21,567 nucleotides of DNA from CAYLUN01 sp964386865. GTDB lineage: Bacteria; Verrucomicrobiota; Kiritimatiellia; RFP12; UBA1067. Made by a program: the position numbers and the translations under genes. Location of the stretch: contig CAYLUN010000087.1 of assembly GCA_964386865.1 (NCBI GenBank), forward strand, positions 1 to 21,567, given 5' to 3'. Positions 1 through 7,522 of the stretch are shown here, one piece after another; position 1 is the stretch's first letter, and each line of letters opens with the position of its first letter. The notes beneath the pieces were generated by a model. The model saw nothing but the letters and a program-made list of their open reading frames with translations, searched no databases and was not told the DNA's origin.

Positions 1-1
1 C

Positions 2-304
2 TTCGCCGGCGTCGCCTTCTTCGCCATCGGCCCGGGCGTCTGCGTCTGGCTGGCGCTCTCCGAGCTGATGCCCACCCGCATCCGCTCCAACGGCATGAGC
101 GTGGCGCTGCTGATCAACCAGGCGGTGAGCACCACCATCGCCGCGGTGTTCCTGCCCACCGTCGGCCAATACGGCTACGGCGCGATGTTCTTCGCGTTCG
201 CCGCCTGCACGGTCGTCTACTTCGTGACCGCCTTCTTCTTCCTGCCAGAGACCAAAGGAAAGACGCTGGAGGAGATCGAGGCGCATTTCGAAGGTAAGCG
301 CTAA
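2..304 (+). CDS. Sugar porter family MFS transporter, C-terminal part only
   Basis: This is the last 100 residues of a gene that begins before the window. The major facilitator sugar-porter (SP) subfamily imports sugars, usually by proton symport, through the inner membrane. The sequence shows the hallmark of this subfamily right after the last membrane helix: PETKGKTLEEIEAHF. It also shows an E-LMPTRIRSNG segment, which matches the conserved E-x-P-x-x-R region following helix 10 of XylE/GLUT-like proteins. Two hydrophobic helices (about residues 1-20 and 60-80 of the visible part) fit helices 10 to 12. The substrate cannot be read from this fragment. A rhamnosidase nearby makes a plant or algal sugar plausible, but that is inference. 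The TMEM43-like gene starts 29 bases downstream on the same strand. Confidence 0.9.
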   Translation, partial: FAGVAFFAIGPGVCVWLALSELMPTRIRSNGMSVALLINQAVSTTIAAVFLPTVGQYGYGAMFFAFAACTVVYFVTAFFFLPETKGKTLEEIEAHFEGKR

Positions 305-333
305 CGCACGGAGCGCGTGCTTAGGAGGATGAC

Positions 334-1485
334 ATGTCTGACCGCTACGTGGAAGTCTCGCATCAGTCTTGGTTCGGCCGCCTCGGCGGCGCCTTCAAGG
401 GAATCCTTGTCGGGCTGGTCTTGTTTGCCGTCGCCTTCCCTCTCCTGTTTTGGAACGAAGGGCGGGCGGTGAAGCGATTTAAGACGCTCAAGGAGGGCGG
501 CGGCATTGTCGTCTCGGTGCCGGCCGACCGCGTGGACGCGGCGAACGCTGGCAAGCTCGTCCATGTGACCGGCAAGGCAGACACGACCGCCACGCTCGCG
601 GATCCCGTCTTCGGCGTCTCGGCGCCGGCGCTGAAACTGCGGCGCACCGTGGAGATGTACCAGTGGGAGGAGGACACCCAGAGCAAGACGGAGAAGAAGA
701 CGGGCGGCGGCTCCGAGACGGTCAAGACCTACACCTACCAGAAGACCTGGTCCGAGCATGCCATTCAGTCTGCGGATTTCAAGAAGCCGCAAGAACACGA
801 GAACCCCGGCGCATTTCCGTATGAGTCGGCTCTGCTCACGGCCGACACAGTCACGCTCGGCGCGTTCACCCTGTCGCCGTCGCTCGTCGGCAGGATCGGC
901 AACTTCGAGCCGCTGCCGGTGGGAGCCGACTCGCTCCTGCCCGAGATGCCGAAAGGCAAGGCCGTGCTGCACAACGCGGGCTTCTATGTGGGCGCGAACC
1001 CGGCTGAGCCGAAGGTCGGCGACCTGCGGATCAAATTCGCAGTCGCGCGGCCGACGGAGGTCAGCGTGATCGCCAAGCAGGCCGGAGAGACGTTCGAGCC
1101 CTACGTGACGTCAGTGGGCGGAACCATCGAGCTGCTTGAGCTGGGCGTCCAGCCCGCCGCCGCCATGATCCAGAAGGCGCAGGAGAGCAACCGCATCCTG
1201 ACGTGGCTCCTCCGGCTGGCCGGCTTTCTCCTGATGCTGATCGGGCTCAACGTGATCTTCAAGCCGCTGTCGGTGCTGGCCGACGTGCTGCCCTTCCTCG
1301 GGAGCCTCGTGGGGGCGGGCATGGGCCTCATCGCGTTCCTGCTGGCGGCCATGCTGTCGCTGGTCACCGTCGCGCTCGCGTGGCTCGTCTACCGGCCGCT
1401 GCTCGGCGGCGGCCTGCTTGTGATCGCGGTCGTGCTGACGTCCGTCGTCGTGAAGAAACTCAAGGCGGCTAAGGGTGCGGCGTAG
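334..1485 (+). CDS. TMEM43 family membrane protein
   Basis: The 383-residue protein resembles the TMEM43/LUMA family (Pfam PF07787), known from an inner nuclear membrane protein of animals and from scattered bacteria, where its function is unknown. An N-terminal hydrophobic helix (about residues 20-40) ends in FWNEGRAVK, the family's conserved start. A long soluble domain (about 45-285) follows, with the typical strings TYTYQKTWSE and AFPYES. The last hundred residues hold about three hydrophobic helices (about 288-309, 318-345 and 350-372) and a basic tail (KKLKAAK). A clear AGGAGG at 323-328 fixes the start, 5 nt before the ATG. The 29-base gap behind the sugar porter has no room for an obvious promoter, so the two may be co-transcribed. 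The family call is from remembered motifs and was not searched. Confidence 0.8.
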   Translation: MSDRYVEVSHQSWFGRLGGAFKGILVGLVLFAVAFPLLFWNEGRAVKRFKTLKEGGGIVVSVPADRVDAANAGKLVHVTGKADTTATLADPVFGVSAPALKLRRTVEMYQWEEDTQSKTEKKTGGGSETVKTYTYQKTWSEHAIQSADFKKPQEHENPGAFPYESALLTADTVTLGAFTLSPSLVGRIGNFEPLPVGADSLLPEMPKGKAVLHNAGFYVGANPAEPKVGDLRIKFAVARPTEVSVIAKQAGETFEPYVTSVGGTIELLELGVQPAAAMIQKAQESNRILTWLLRLAGFLLMLIGLNVIFKPLSVLADVLPFLGSLVGAGMGLIAFLLAAMLSLVTVALAWLVYRPLLGGGLLVIAVVLTSVVVKKLKAAKGAA

Positions 1486-1537
1486 GAGGCGATGGACGCG
1501 CATGCCAGAGGTGGCCAGCGGCCGCCTCTCTCGCTCG

Positions 1538-1578
1538 AACGCTGAAGTGAAACACTTGAACGTTGGGCGTTCAGCGTT
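1538..1578. repeat. Inverted repeat between convergent genes, possible terminator
   Basis: The arms AACGCTGAA (1538-1546) and TTCAGCGTT (1570-1578) pair perfectly over 9 bp. Two smaller hairpins compete inside: AAGTG/CACTT (1545-1549 with 1553-1557) and GAACG/CGTTC (1558-1562 with 1568-1572). The structure fills the 91-base gap between the TMEM43-like gene and the end of the rhamnosidase gene, and its right arm touches the rhamnosidase stop codon. There is no clear T-run on either side, so a role as a shared terminator is only a guess from position. Confidence 0.35.
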
Positions 1579-4006
1579 ACTCCCGCGCGGCCTTGAGCGG
1601 CAGGCGGGAGGTGTCGACGGTGACTGTGTATCCTCTCGGTACGGTGTAGCGGTAAGAGAAGGTGTCGGCGGTCTTGCTCCAAGAGACGGTCACCGCGCCG
1701 GCACCGACGGGCATCGTGCCCGCGCAGGTTTGGAGCGGCACGTCCGCGAAACCGAGCGCCACCTTCTTGTTCACCGCGTCGATCGAGCGGATGCCTAGCA
1801 CGTCGCGGTACATGAGACGCTCGACGTGGCTGGCGAAGCCGTGGCAGCAGCTTGCCTGCGTGGTGTCGTGTTCCCAGAGCGTGCCGGTCGTATCGGCCAT
1901 CTTAAGGAAATAGCCCTTGGTTTCGGCAAGGATTTGTGCAGTCAAGCCCTGGCGCGAGAGCAGCTCCAAGCGCAGGTAGTTGCCGATGAAGGCGTTCGCG
2001 AAGTGGATCTCCGGGTGCTTCTGGGTCTGGCGGCGGTCGGGGCCGAAGTCGGCCCGCAGCGTCTCCCACAAGGCGGCGTGGGTCTGGGGCGTGGCGGTGT
2101 GGAAGAAGAAGGCGTAGTACTGGCAGGTCTCGGTGCGCTCGCCGGAGAGCTTGAGCGTACCGTCCGGCTGCCGCTTGGCGTTGTCCACGAAGAAGGTGCC
2201 GTCGAAGGACTGCTTGCGGATCGTGGCGCGCATGGCCTCGGCCTCGGCCTGCAGCTCGGGCATGCCGTACAGCCGCGCGACGCAGGCGAGCACCTCGGCG
2301 TAGGTCATGTTGGAGGGGTAGTTCACGTCCTGCACCAGCTTGTTGGCGTGCGACCACTCGACGAAGACCCAGCCGGGCAGCTTCTCCAGCAGGCCGTCGC
2401 TGTTCTTGAACGGCTTGAAATACTCCAGCAGGGCCAGCACGCGCGGCTTGAGCGCGTCGACCGTGGCGCGGTCGCCGCTGCGCTGCAGGTACTCGTCGAG
2501 CTGGATCACGAACCACATCGCCCAGTTGGGGATGTGGTTGCCGTTGGGGTGGTCGGCGGGGTAGCACATCGGCAGCATGCCGTCCGGCAGGGCCTCGAAG
2601 CGCGGCGGCAGCTGGAAGTTCTGGAAGAACATCCGCTCCATGCGCGTGTCGCCGCACAGGTCGTGGGCCACGCGCCCGATGAAAAAGCTGTCGCAGAGCC
2701 AGCCGGCGCGCTCGCGCGAGGGGCAGTCGGTGAATGTGTCCACCGCGTTCTGCTTGAAGGTCTCGCGCGCGGCTTCGAAGATGCGGTTGAGCGCCTCGTC
2801 GGAGGAAGCGAACGTCGCCCGCCCCGTGTCGGGGTTGACGTACTCGCGGAAATAGAGGTCCGACACCTCGCAGGCCGCCCCGACCGTCAGCACCTTGAGG
2901 TAGCGCAGCGTGTAAGGCTCGAAGCACTCCACGCGGTAGGTGCCGGCGGCGGCGAGATCATAGGTCACCACGTTGCAGCAGGCGAGGCGGCGGATATTCA
3001 CGTCGTCCTTGTCCAGGATCTCGTCGAACACGAAATGCACGCGCGTCGGCGCGTCGCACCGCAGCGTGGCGCCGAAGAAGCCGGAGTCGTTGCGTCCGAA
3101 GTCGATGATGCTGAAGCGTCCGTTCGCCAGCGCGAGGCGGCTCGTGGCGTCGAGCGGCTTATCGGCGCGCGCCTGCTCCGCCGTCTCCAGTCGCTGCACC
3201 TCGTAGAGCGGCATCGAGGCCAGCTCCTTTTCGGGATACCCGGCCAGCAAGGGGCCGATGTCCTTGACGGCGCGGTCCGACCACACCTTCTTGTCGGGGC
3301 TATTCTTGGCCAGGCCCGAAAAGACCTCGGTTCGGGGCGGCCGCACGGCGAAGGCCGGATAGGGCGCGATGCGGGGCAGCAAGGGGCGCGGGGGCAGCGC
3401 CGCGAGCTTCTGCGCCGCAAACGCGCCGCCCGCGCGCCACGCGTCGGCGTCGGGCGTCAGGCGGTAGACCTCGGAGAAGGGGCGCTGGAAGCTGTAGCGC
3501 TGGACCTTCTGCACGCGGCTGCCGAGCGCCTGGGCCTCGAAGGGCGCGCCCGCGCCGGCGGTGGAGGCGAGCACGGTCTGGCCCGCGACGACCTCGGCCT
3601 GCAGGAACGAGGACTGGCCGAGGAAGTAGTAGCTGTTGGCGTTGTAACCCGCGACTTCGATGGCGATCACGTTCGGGCCGGGCTTGCAGCGGCCCTTGAG
3701 CGACCACTCGTCCACGCGGTAGAAGCCGTGAGGCCCGCGCGCGGGGCCGTAGCCGAGGAACTCGCCGTTGACGAAGAGGCGGCAGATGGTGGAGCCGGTC
3801 AGGCGGACCACGGCGTTTTCGGCGGCCTTGCCGTCGACGGTCGCGCGGAAGCCGGCGAAGAGGTTCATCTCCTTCTCGCGGCCCTCCAGCCACACCGGCT
3901 GGGCCGAGGCGAACGACGAGACATCTGACGACGGCCGCGCCTTCTCCTCCTGAACCGACGTGCAGCCGACCATTCCCAACAGAGCCAAACCGAGCACCAG
4001 TCGCAT
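1577..4006 (-). CDS. GH78 alpha-L-rhamnosidase, predicted lipoprotein
   Basis: This 809-residue enzyme should remove terminal alpha-L-rhamnose from glycans or glycosides. The N-terminus is a lipoprotein signal, MRLVLGLALLGMVGC, with the lipidated Cys at residue 15 (the -3 residue is Met, a mild deviation), so it is probably membrane-anchored outside the cytoplasm. The middle shows the family motif DCPSRERAGWLCD: D427, E432 and D439 have the same spacing as D567, E572 and D579 of Bacillus RhaB. A later TLWEHD places E712 where the family's general base lies. N-terminal beta-sandwich domains (about 30-390), an alpha-barrel (about 400-720) and a short C-terminal beta domain match GH78. I chose the ATG at 4006, not in-frame ATGs upstream, because it begins the signal peptide and has GGGAGG 4 nt before it. 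The promoter at 4032-4060 supports this. The Cys pairs SCC and ACC are unusual for a secreted enzyme. Confidence 0.9.
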   Translation of the reverse strand: MRLVLGLALLGMVGCTSVQEEKARPSSDVSSFASAQPVWLEGREKEMNLFAGFRATVDGKAAENAVVRLTGSTICRLFVNGEFLGYGPARGPHGFYRVDEWSLKGRCKPGPNVIAIEVAGYNANSYYFLGQSSFLQAEVVAGQTVLASTAGAGAPFEAQALGSRVQKVQRYSFQRPFSEVYRLTPDADAWRAGGAFAAQKLAALPPRPLLPRIAPYPAFAVRPPRTEVFSGLAKNSPDKKVWSDRAVKDIGPLLAGYPEKELASMPLYEVQRLETAEQARADKPLDATSRLALANGRFSIIDFGRNDSGFFGATLRCDAPTRVHFVFDEILDKDDVNIRRLACCNVVTYDLAAAGTYRVECFEPYTLRYLKVLTVGAACEVSDLYFREYVNPDTGRATFASSDEALNRIFEAARETFKQNAVDTFTDCPSRERAGWLCDSFFIGRVAHDLCGDTRMERMFFQNFQLPPRFEALPDGMLPMCYPADHPNGNHIPNWAMWFVIQLDEYLQRSGDRATVDALKPRVLALLEYFKPFKNSDGLLEKLPGWVFVEWSHANKLVQDVNYPSNMTYAEVLACVARLYGMPELQAEAEAMRATIRKQSFDGTFFVDNAKRQPDGTLKLSGERTETCQYYAFFFHTATPQTHAALWETLRADFGPDRRQTQKHPEIHFANAFIGNYLRLELLSRQGLTAQILAETKGYFLKMADTTGTLWEHDTTQASCCHGFASHVERLMYRDVLGIRSIDAVNKKVALGFADVPLQTCAGTMPVGAGAVTVSWSKTADTFSYRYTVPRGYTVTVDTSRLPLKAARE

Positions 4007-4031
4007 GAAAACCTCCCTCACATTTTCAGCC

Positions 4032-4060
4032 ATGGTAGACATTCCCCGGCGGCAAGTCAA
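4032..4060 (-). promoter_or_regulatory. Sigma-70-type promoter of the rhamnosidase gene
   Basis: Read on the minus strand: TTGACT (4060-4055), 17-nt spacer, TACCAT (4037-4032). The start point would lie near 4025, giving a leader of about 19 nt that contains the GGGAGG ribosome binding site. The -10 overlaps an alternative upstream in-frame ATG, which argues against that ATG as the start. Confidence 0.6.
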
Positions 4061-4100
4061 CCGCACCCTTTCTGGTCGCAGCAATTCTATTTATCGCCTG

Positions 4101-4176
4101 AGACGGCTTGAAGGCCGGACTACAAACACGTCTATCCGCGTGCGTAACCGTTTGTAGTCCGGGCATCAGCCCGTCT
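4101..4176. repeat. REP-like imperfect palindrome
   Basis: Left arm 4101-4127 and right arm 4150-4176 are inverted copies matching at 23 of 27 positions, with a perfect 13-bp core (CCGGACTACAAAC against GTTTGTAGTCCGG) next to a 22-nt loop. It lies in the 210-base gap between the end of the ThiF-like gene and the start of the rhamnosidase gene, both on the minus strand. The shape is typical of dispersed extragenic palindromes. It could also stop transcription from the E1-like unit, though no T-run follows. Copy number cannot be judged here. Confidence 0.55.
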
Positions 4177-4216
4177 TCACAAGACAGGGCTGGCCATAAT
4201 GAGAATGGCTGGCGGG

Positions 4217-5263
4217 CTACTGGAACAGCTCGCGGGCGAGGGCGAGGGCCTCGTCGGGCGCGACGCAGTCGTGGACGAGCAGGTGGCCGTCGGGGAAGAG
4301 GCTGATGCGGCGCTCGCCCGAGGTGACGATCCAGAGCAGGCCCTTGCGCTCGGCGGACGCACCGCGCGCGTGCGCGAGGCTGAGGGCGTGCGGCGCGTCA
4401 AAAGGCGCGTCGCCCCAGAAGGCGGCCTCGACGCGGACGAGGCGCTGGCTGCAGACCGAGGCGGCCAGCGGCGCGGCGTCAGGCGCGTCGGCGTCGAGGA
4501 ACTCGAAGCGGCGCTGGCCGCAGCAGGCGCAGGCGGGGTCGCGGCGCACGGCCGTGGTGCGCACCGCGGCGTCCCAGACGTTGAGGCGCAGAAGGGTGCC
4601 GGGCTTGGCGGTGCGGTTGAGGACGCGCACGGCCTGCGTGACTTGGAGTGAGACGGCGAGGGCGACGGTGGTGGGCAGGATGCCGCTGGCGGCGCAGGTC
4701 GCGGCGTCCTCCTCGGCGGGCGGGTCGGGGTAGAGGCAGCGCAGGCAGGGGCCTTCCTGCGGCAGGATCGCGAAGACGAGGCCCGTGGTGCCGGCGACGC
4801 CGGCATAGATCCAAGGCAGGGCGTTGCGGACGCAGTAGTCGTTGAGCAGAAAGCGCGTCGCGGTGTTGTCGGTGGCGTCGAGCAGGAGATCCGCGCCCTC
4901 GGCGAAGGCGGCGAGGTTGTGGCGCGTGATGCGCTCGGCGACGGTGTGGAGCGCCACGCGGCTGTCGAGCGCGGCGAGCCGTGCGGCGGCGGCGGCGACC
5001 TTGGGCGTGCCCGCTTCGGCGTCGCGCTCGGTGAAGAGCATCTGGCGGTGGAGGTTGCCGAGGGCGACGACGTCGCCGTCGGCCAGGCGGAGCGAGCCGA
5101 CGCCCATGCGGGTGAGCAGCTCCGCCTGTAGGGCGCCGAGCGCGCCGCAGCCGATGATGGCGACGGTCGCGCCGGATAAGAGGCGCTGGGACTCGGCGCC
5201 GAACTCCGGCACGGCGATCTGCCTGGCGTGCCGGCCTCGCCTCGGGTCGTCCGCCGGGCTCAT
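4217..5263 (-). CDS. ThiF/MoeB family E1-like adenylyltransferase
   Basis: The 348-residue protein belongs to the E1-like superfamily that adenylates the C-terminus of a ubiquitin-like sulfur carrier (ThiS, MoaD). Visible features: Arg finger region RHARQI (11-16); nucleotide-binding GCGALG (38-43); acidic ADGD (61-64); NLHRQ (70-74); the DATDN block (129-133); zinc ligands C173/C176 (CLRC) and C245/C248 (CACC); and a Cys in TCAASGILPTT (C190), the position of the sulfur-transfer cysteine. After about residue 255 comes a 90-residue extension ending in SLFPDGHLL and ALARELF. This resembles a C-terminal extension I associate with some bacterial ThiF/MoeB proteins. The ATG at 5263 overlaps the TGA of the 653-residue gene (ATGA), so the two are translationally coupled. 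Its partner may be the ThiS encoded at 13518-13730 or something linked to the coupled gene. The family is secure, the partner is not. Confidence 0.88.
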   Translation of the reverse strand: MSPADDPRRGRHARQIAVPEFGAESQRLLSGATVAIIGCGALGALQAELLTRMGVGSLRLADGDVVALGNLHRQMLFTERDAEAGTPKVAAAAARLAALDSRVALHTVAERITRHNLAAFAEGADLLLDATDNTATRFLLNDYCVRNALPWIYAGVAGTTGLVFAILPQEGPCLRCLYPDPPAEEDAATCAASGILPTTVALAVSLQVTQAVRVLNRTAKPGTLLRLNVWDAAVRTTAVRRDPACACCGQRRFEFLDADAPDAAPLAASVCSQRLVRVEAAFWGDAPFDAPHALSLAHARGASAERKGLLWIVTSGERRISLFPDGHLLVHDCVAPDEALALARELFQ

Positions 5264-7221
5264 CCCGCCACCTCGGCGGCGATGGCGTCGCGGATGCGGT
5301 CTGCGAGGTCCGTCACGTCGGTTCGGTCGAGGCGTGCGAGCACGTTGGCCCAACGCCAGGCGAAGGTTCTCTCGCCCTGCTTGCTGTGCTGGAAGAGGGT
5401 GTCGAAGGCGCGGCGCTTCTCGCGGTATTCGTCCTGCATCTCGACCAGCCGCTCGGACAGCGCCTCCAGATAGGCGGCGGCGAAGGTGATCGGGTTCTGC
5501 AGGCGCTTCGCGCGCGAGAGAACCGGGCGGGCGTAGCAGGCCGCGAAGCGCGCCAGCGGGCTCGCGTAGTCGTTGAACGTGCCCGCGTGGTCGGCGACCA
5601 CGAGCCGCTGGGGCAGGCCCTGCTCGTCCATGAGGAGCATCTCGTCGCCGCTGTCGAAGATGACCTCGCCCTCGGTGGTCGTGCGGCCGACGACGAGGTT
5701 GGGCGCGGCCGCGTGGCCGAGGAGGGTCGCGACGCGGAGGGCGAACGCCTCGTCCTTGAGCCGCGCGTCGGGAATCTTGTCGGTCGCCAGGCCGTTGATG
5801 AAGTCGCGCTCGTAGTAGGTGGTCCAGATGCGGGTGTAGTGCTGCTCGCCGCTTTTCCAGTAGTAGATCTCGGGCAGCGAGTGGTTGTCGATGCGGCCGG
5901 GCAGCGGCATGCCCAGCTCCCAGCAGCCCAGCCTGCGGTCCAGCGTATACTCGGTGTAGTCTTGGGCCTCCATGATCGAGGTGAGCAGATCCTTGCCCTC
6001 GTTCAGGTGTTCCCTGATGCCCCACTGCTGGATGCGCAGGATGCGCAGGAGCGGCTTGTCCGCGCCGCGGTGCTTGACCTCGGCCAGATAGGCGCGGTGG
6101 CCGCCGACGGCGGGGCGCTTGCGCAGCCCCGGCATGAGGCCCCCGATGTTCACGTACTGGAGGCCGCCGAACTCGCGGACGTAGTTGAAGATGAAGCCTT
6201 TGACGCGCGGGTCGCAGAGCCGGGCGAGCTCCGGGTCGTTCGGGTCCTGCCGCTGCTCGTCGAAGACGGGGTCGAACATCAGCTCGCCGTTCTCGACGCG
6301 GCCGCCCGGAAACCAGCGGATTTGGCGGAAGAACTCGGGCGTCAGCCCGCTGACCATGGTGTCGGAGAGGGTTTCGTCGCGCTCGTCGGTGAGGCAGGCG
6401 AACATCCGGTTGCGCCAGGCCGGGGTGCCCGGCTGGTCGGCGTGGAGGGCCGGGTCGACGGCGCGGCGGAAAGCCTCGGTGAGCTCGGCCAGCCAGTCGC
6501 GGAGCCGCTTGGAGGTGGCGCCCTCGAAGTCGCGGCCGGCGAACGACTTCTCGCCGAACGAGCCGTCGGCCGCGAAGAACGCGAGCTCGCTGTGGTGGCT
6601 GCGGTTGCGCTTGGCCGAGTAGTCGCGGATCTCGATCAGGTGCTGGCGCAGGTCGGGCGACTCGAGCGCGCCGAGCGAGGCGAGCGCCTGCACGGTGAGG
6701 AAGCGCGTGCCGGTGGCGAGGCTGTAGTAGTAGAGGGGCTGGCCGCCGATGGCGAGCTTGGACTGCGCGATGGCGCGGACGATCTCCTCGTCCTTCTGCG
6801 GCTGGGCGCTGATCCGCCAGTACTCGCCGCGCGCGCGGATGGCCTGCTGCACCAGGGCGTTTCGCGCGTGCAGAAAGCGGATGCGGCGCTTGGAGAGGAG
6901 CTCCTGCAGGCACTCGTCCGCCTCGAAGGCCAGCGGCATGCGGACGGGCTCGGGACGGATCAGGACGTCGCTGTCCTGCATGATCAGGTCGACGGCGTTA
7001 TCCCACACCTCGTCGGTCTCGTCCTCCGTGAGGTCCGGCAGCTCTTGCAGCCGCCTTTGGGCGTTCAGGCGGTCGCGGTAGAAAAGCCGCTGCAGGGCGT
7101 GCGTCATGCGGGGCAGGGTGATCAAGACGCGCGCGCCGACGAAGAGCGTCCCGATGCGGCTCTTCAGCTTGCCGGCCGAGTCGAGGGCCAGCGGGTGTTC
7201 GCCGATGATGGTGAGCGTCAT
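5260..7221 (-). CDS. Large protein of unknown function coupled to the ThiF-like enzyme
   Basis: I do not recognise this 653-residue protein. It has no signal peptide and no membrane helix and is rich in charged residues, so it is probably cytosolic. Segments that look constrained are the WFPGGRVENGELMFDPVF region (about 303-320), FGGLQYVNIGGL (about 351-362), AYLAEVKHRG (about 377-386), QQWGIREHL (about 398-406), then NLVVGR (about 508-513), EVIFDSGDEML (about 519-529) and VVADHAGTFNDY (about 541-552). The last three loosely recall nucleotide- or metal-binding loops of phosphotransferases, but no kinase signature can be claimed. An in-frame ATG at 7269 would add 16 residues. I prefer 7221 because the upstream ATG overlaps a candidate promoter -10, and GGGAG lies 10 nt before 7221. 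It is the first gene of a two-gene unit with the E1-like enzyme. Its C-terminus is a single Gly, not a GG tail. Confidence 0.8.
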   Translation of the reverse strand: MTLTIIGEHPLALDSAGKLKSRIGTLFVGARVLITLPRMTHALQRLFYRDRLNAQRRLQELPDLTEDETDEVWDNAVDLIMQDSDVLIRPEPVRMPLAFEADECLQELLSKRRIRFLHARNALVQQAIRARGEYWRISAQPQKDEEIVRAIAQSKLAIGGQPLYYYSLATGTRFLTVQALASLGALESPDLRQHLIEIRDYSAKRNRSHHSELAFFAADGSFGEKSFAGRDFEGATSKRLRDWLAELTEAFRRAVDPALHADQPGTPAWRNRMFACLTDERDETLSDTMVSGLTPEFFRQIRWFPGGRVENGELMFDPVFDEQRQDPNDPELARLCDPRVKGFIFNYVREFGGLQYVNIGGLMPGLRKRPAVGGHRAYLAEVKHRGADKPLLRILRIQQWGIREHLNEGKDLLTSIMEAQDYTEYTLDRRLGCWELGMPLPGRIDNHSLPEIYYWKSGEQHYTRIWTTYYERDFINGLATDKIPDARLKDEAFALRVATLLGHAAAPNLVVGRTTTEGEVIFDSGDEMLLMDEQGLPQRLVVADHAGTFNDYASPLARFAACYARPVLSRAKRLQNPITFAAAYLEALSERLVEMQDEYREKRRAFDTLFQHSKQGERTFAWRWANVLARLDRTDVTDLADRIRDAIAAEVAG

Positions 7222-7264
7222 CCTCGTCTGTCTCCCGGGGCGCTTGCGTCTTGCGCCTGAATCA

Positions 7265-7294
7265 ATCATCGCACGGTTGGCGCGGGACTGTCAA
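7265..7294 (-). promoter_or_regulatory. Candidate promoter of the 653-residue gene
   Basis: On the minus strand a perfect TTGACA (7294-7289) is followed by an 18-nt spacer and GATGAT (7270-7265), which matches TATAAT at 4 of 6 positions. The predicted start near 7258 would leave a leader of about 37 nt before the ATG at 7221. The weak -10 keeps confidence low. Confidence 0.35.
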
Positions 7295-7411
7295 CACCTG
7301 CGCCACAGCAATTCGCCTACGAACGAATTCGCCCTCGTTTTACGCGCTTGTAGTGGCGCTGTGAGGCGCTTCTTAATCAAAATTAGAATTGCTGCCCGTG
7401 CTCACGGGGAT

Positions 7412-7440
7412 TTGACACTGCGGCCCTTTCGCGCTACCCT
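7412..7440 (+). promoter_or_regulatory. Candidate promoter of the MoxR operon
   Basis: TTGACA (7412-7417), 17-nt spacer, TACCCT (7435-7440). The -35 is perfect, the -10 weaker. Transcription would start near 7447, giving a leader of about 75 nt that opens with a stem-loop (7449-7471). Confidence 0.5.
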
Positions 7441-7448
7441 ACCCGAAT

Positions 7449-7471
7449 GATTCAGTTCGGGCGAACGAATC
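7449..7471 (+). promoter_or_regulatory. Stem-loop at the 5' end of the MoxR operon leader
   Basis: GATTC and GTTC (7449-7453 and 7455-7458) pair with GAAC and GAATC (7463-7466 and 7467-7471) around a GGGC loop. This is nine base pairs with one bulged A at 7454. It would begin within a few bases of the predicted start of transcription. Such a 5' hairpin could protect the mRNA. The sequence shows no riboswitch or attenuator. Confidence 0.35.
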
Positions 7472-7522
7472 GCGCATCAGGCGTGTCGTTTTCCGCCGGA
7501 GCTGGGCGGAGGGAGCGCGGAT

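Larger units (their letters stand above)
7222..7522. other. Divergent control region between two operons
   Basis: About 300 non-coding bases separate the minus-strand 653-residue/E1-like unit from the plus-strand MoxR unit. They hold one promoter candidate for each direction (7265-7294 minus and 7412-7440 plus). An inverted repeat, CAGCAATTC (7306-7314) with GAATTGCTG (7386-7394), lies between the two promoters, and an AT-rich stretch lies around 7368-7390. The inverted repeat is placed where a regulator of both units could bind or where DNA could loop, but no known operator is recognised. Confidence 0.4.

Noticed and set aside
1826..3928. 700-codon open frame antisense to the rhamnosidase gene
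   Set aside because: It is rich in Val, Gly, Arg and Leu with no motif, as expected for the mirror of a GC-rich gene. The minus strand encodes a full GH78 enzyme with catalytic residues.
5260..5300. C-terminal Gly of the 653-residue protein as a ubiquitin-like tail
   Set aside because: The end reads EVAG with a single Gly, and the preceding 80 residues look helical and not like a beta-grasp fold.
5264..6913. Long N-terminal extension of the ThiF-like frame
   Set aside because: The added 550 codons are an Arg/Pro/Ala-rich shadow of the 653-residue gene. The real start is the ATGA overlap at 5260-5263.
5386..7260. 624-codon open frame antisense to the 653-residue gene
   Set aside because: Low-complexity composition (Val, Leu, Gly, Ala, Arg), no ribosome binding site and no motif. 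The opposite strand has natural composition and is coupled to the E1-like gene.
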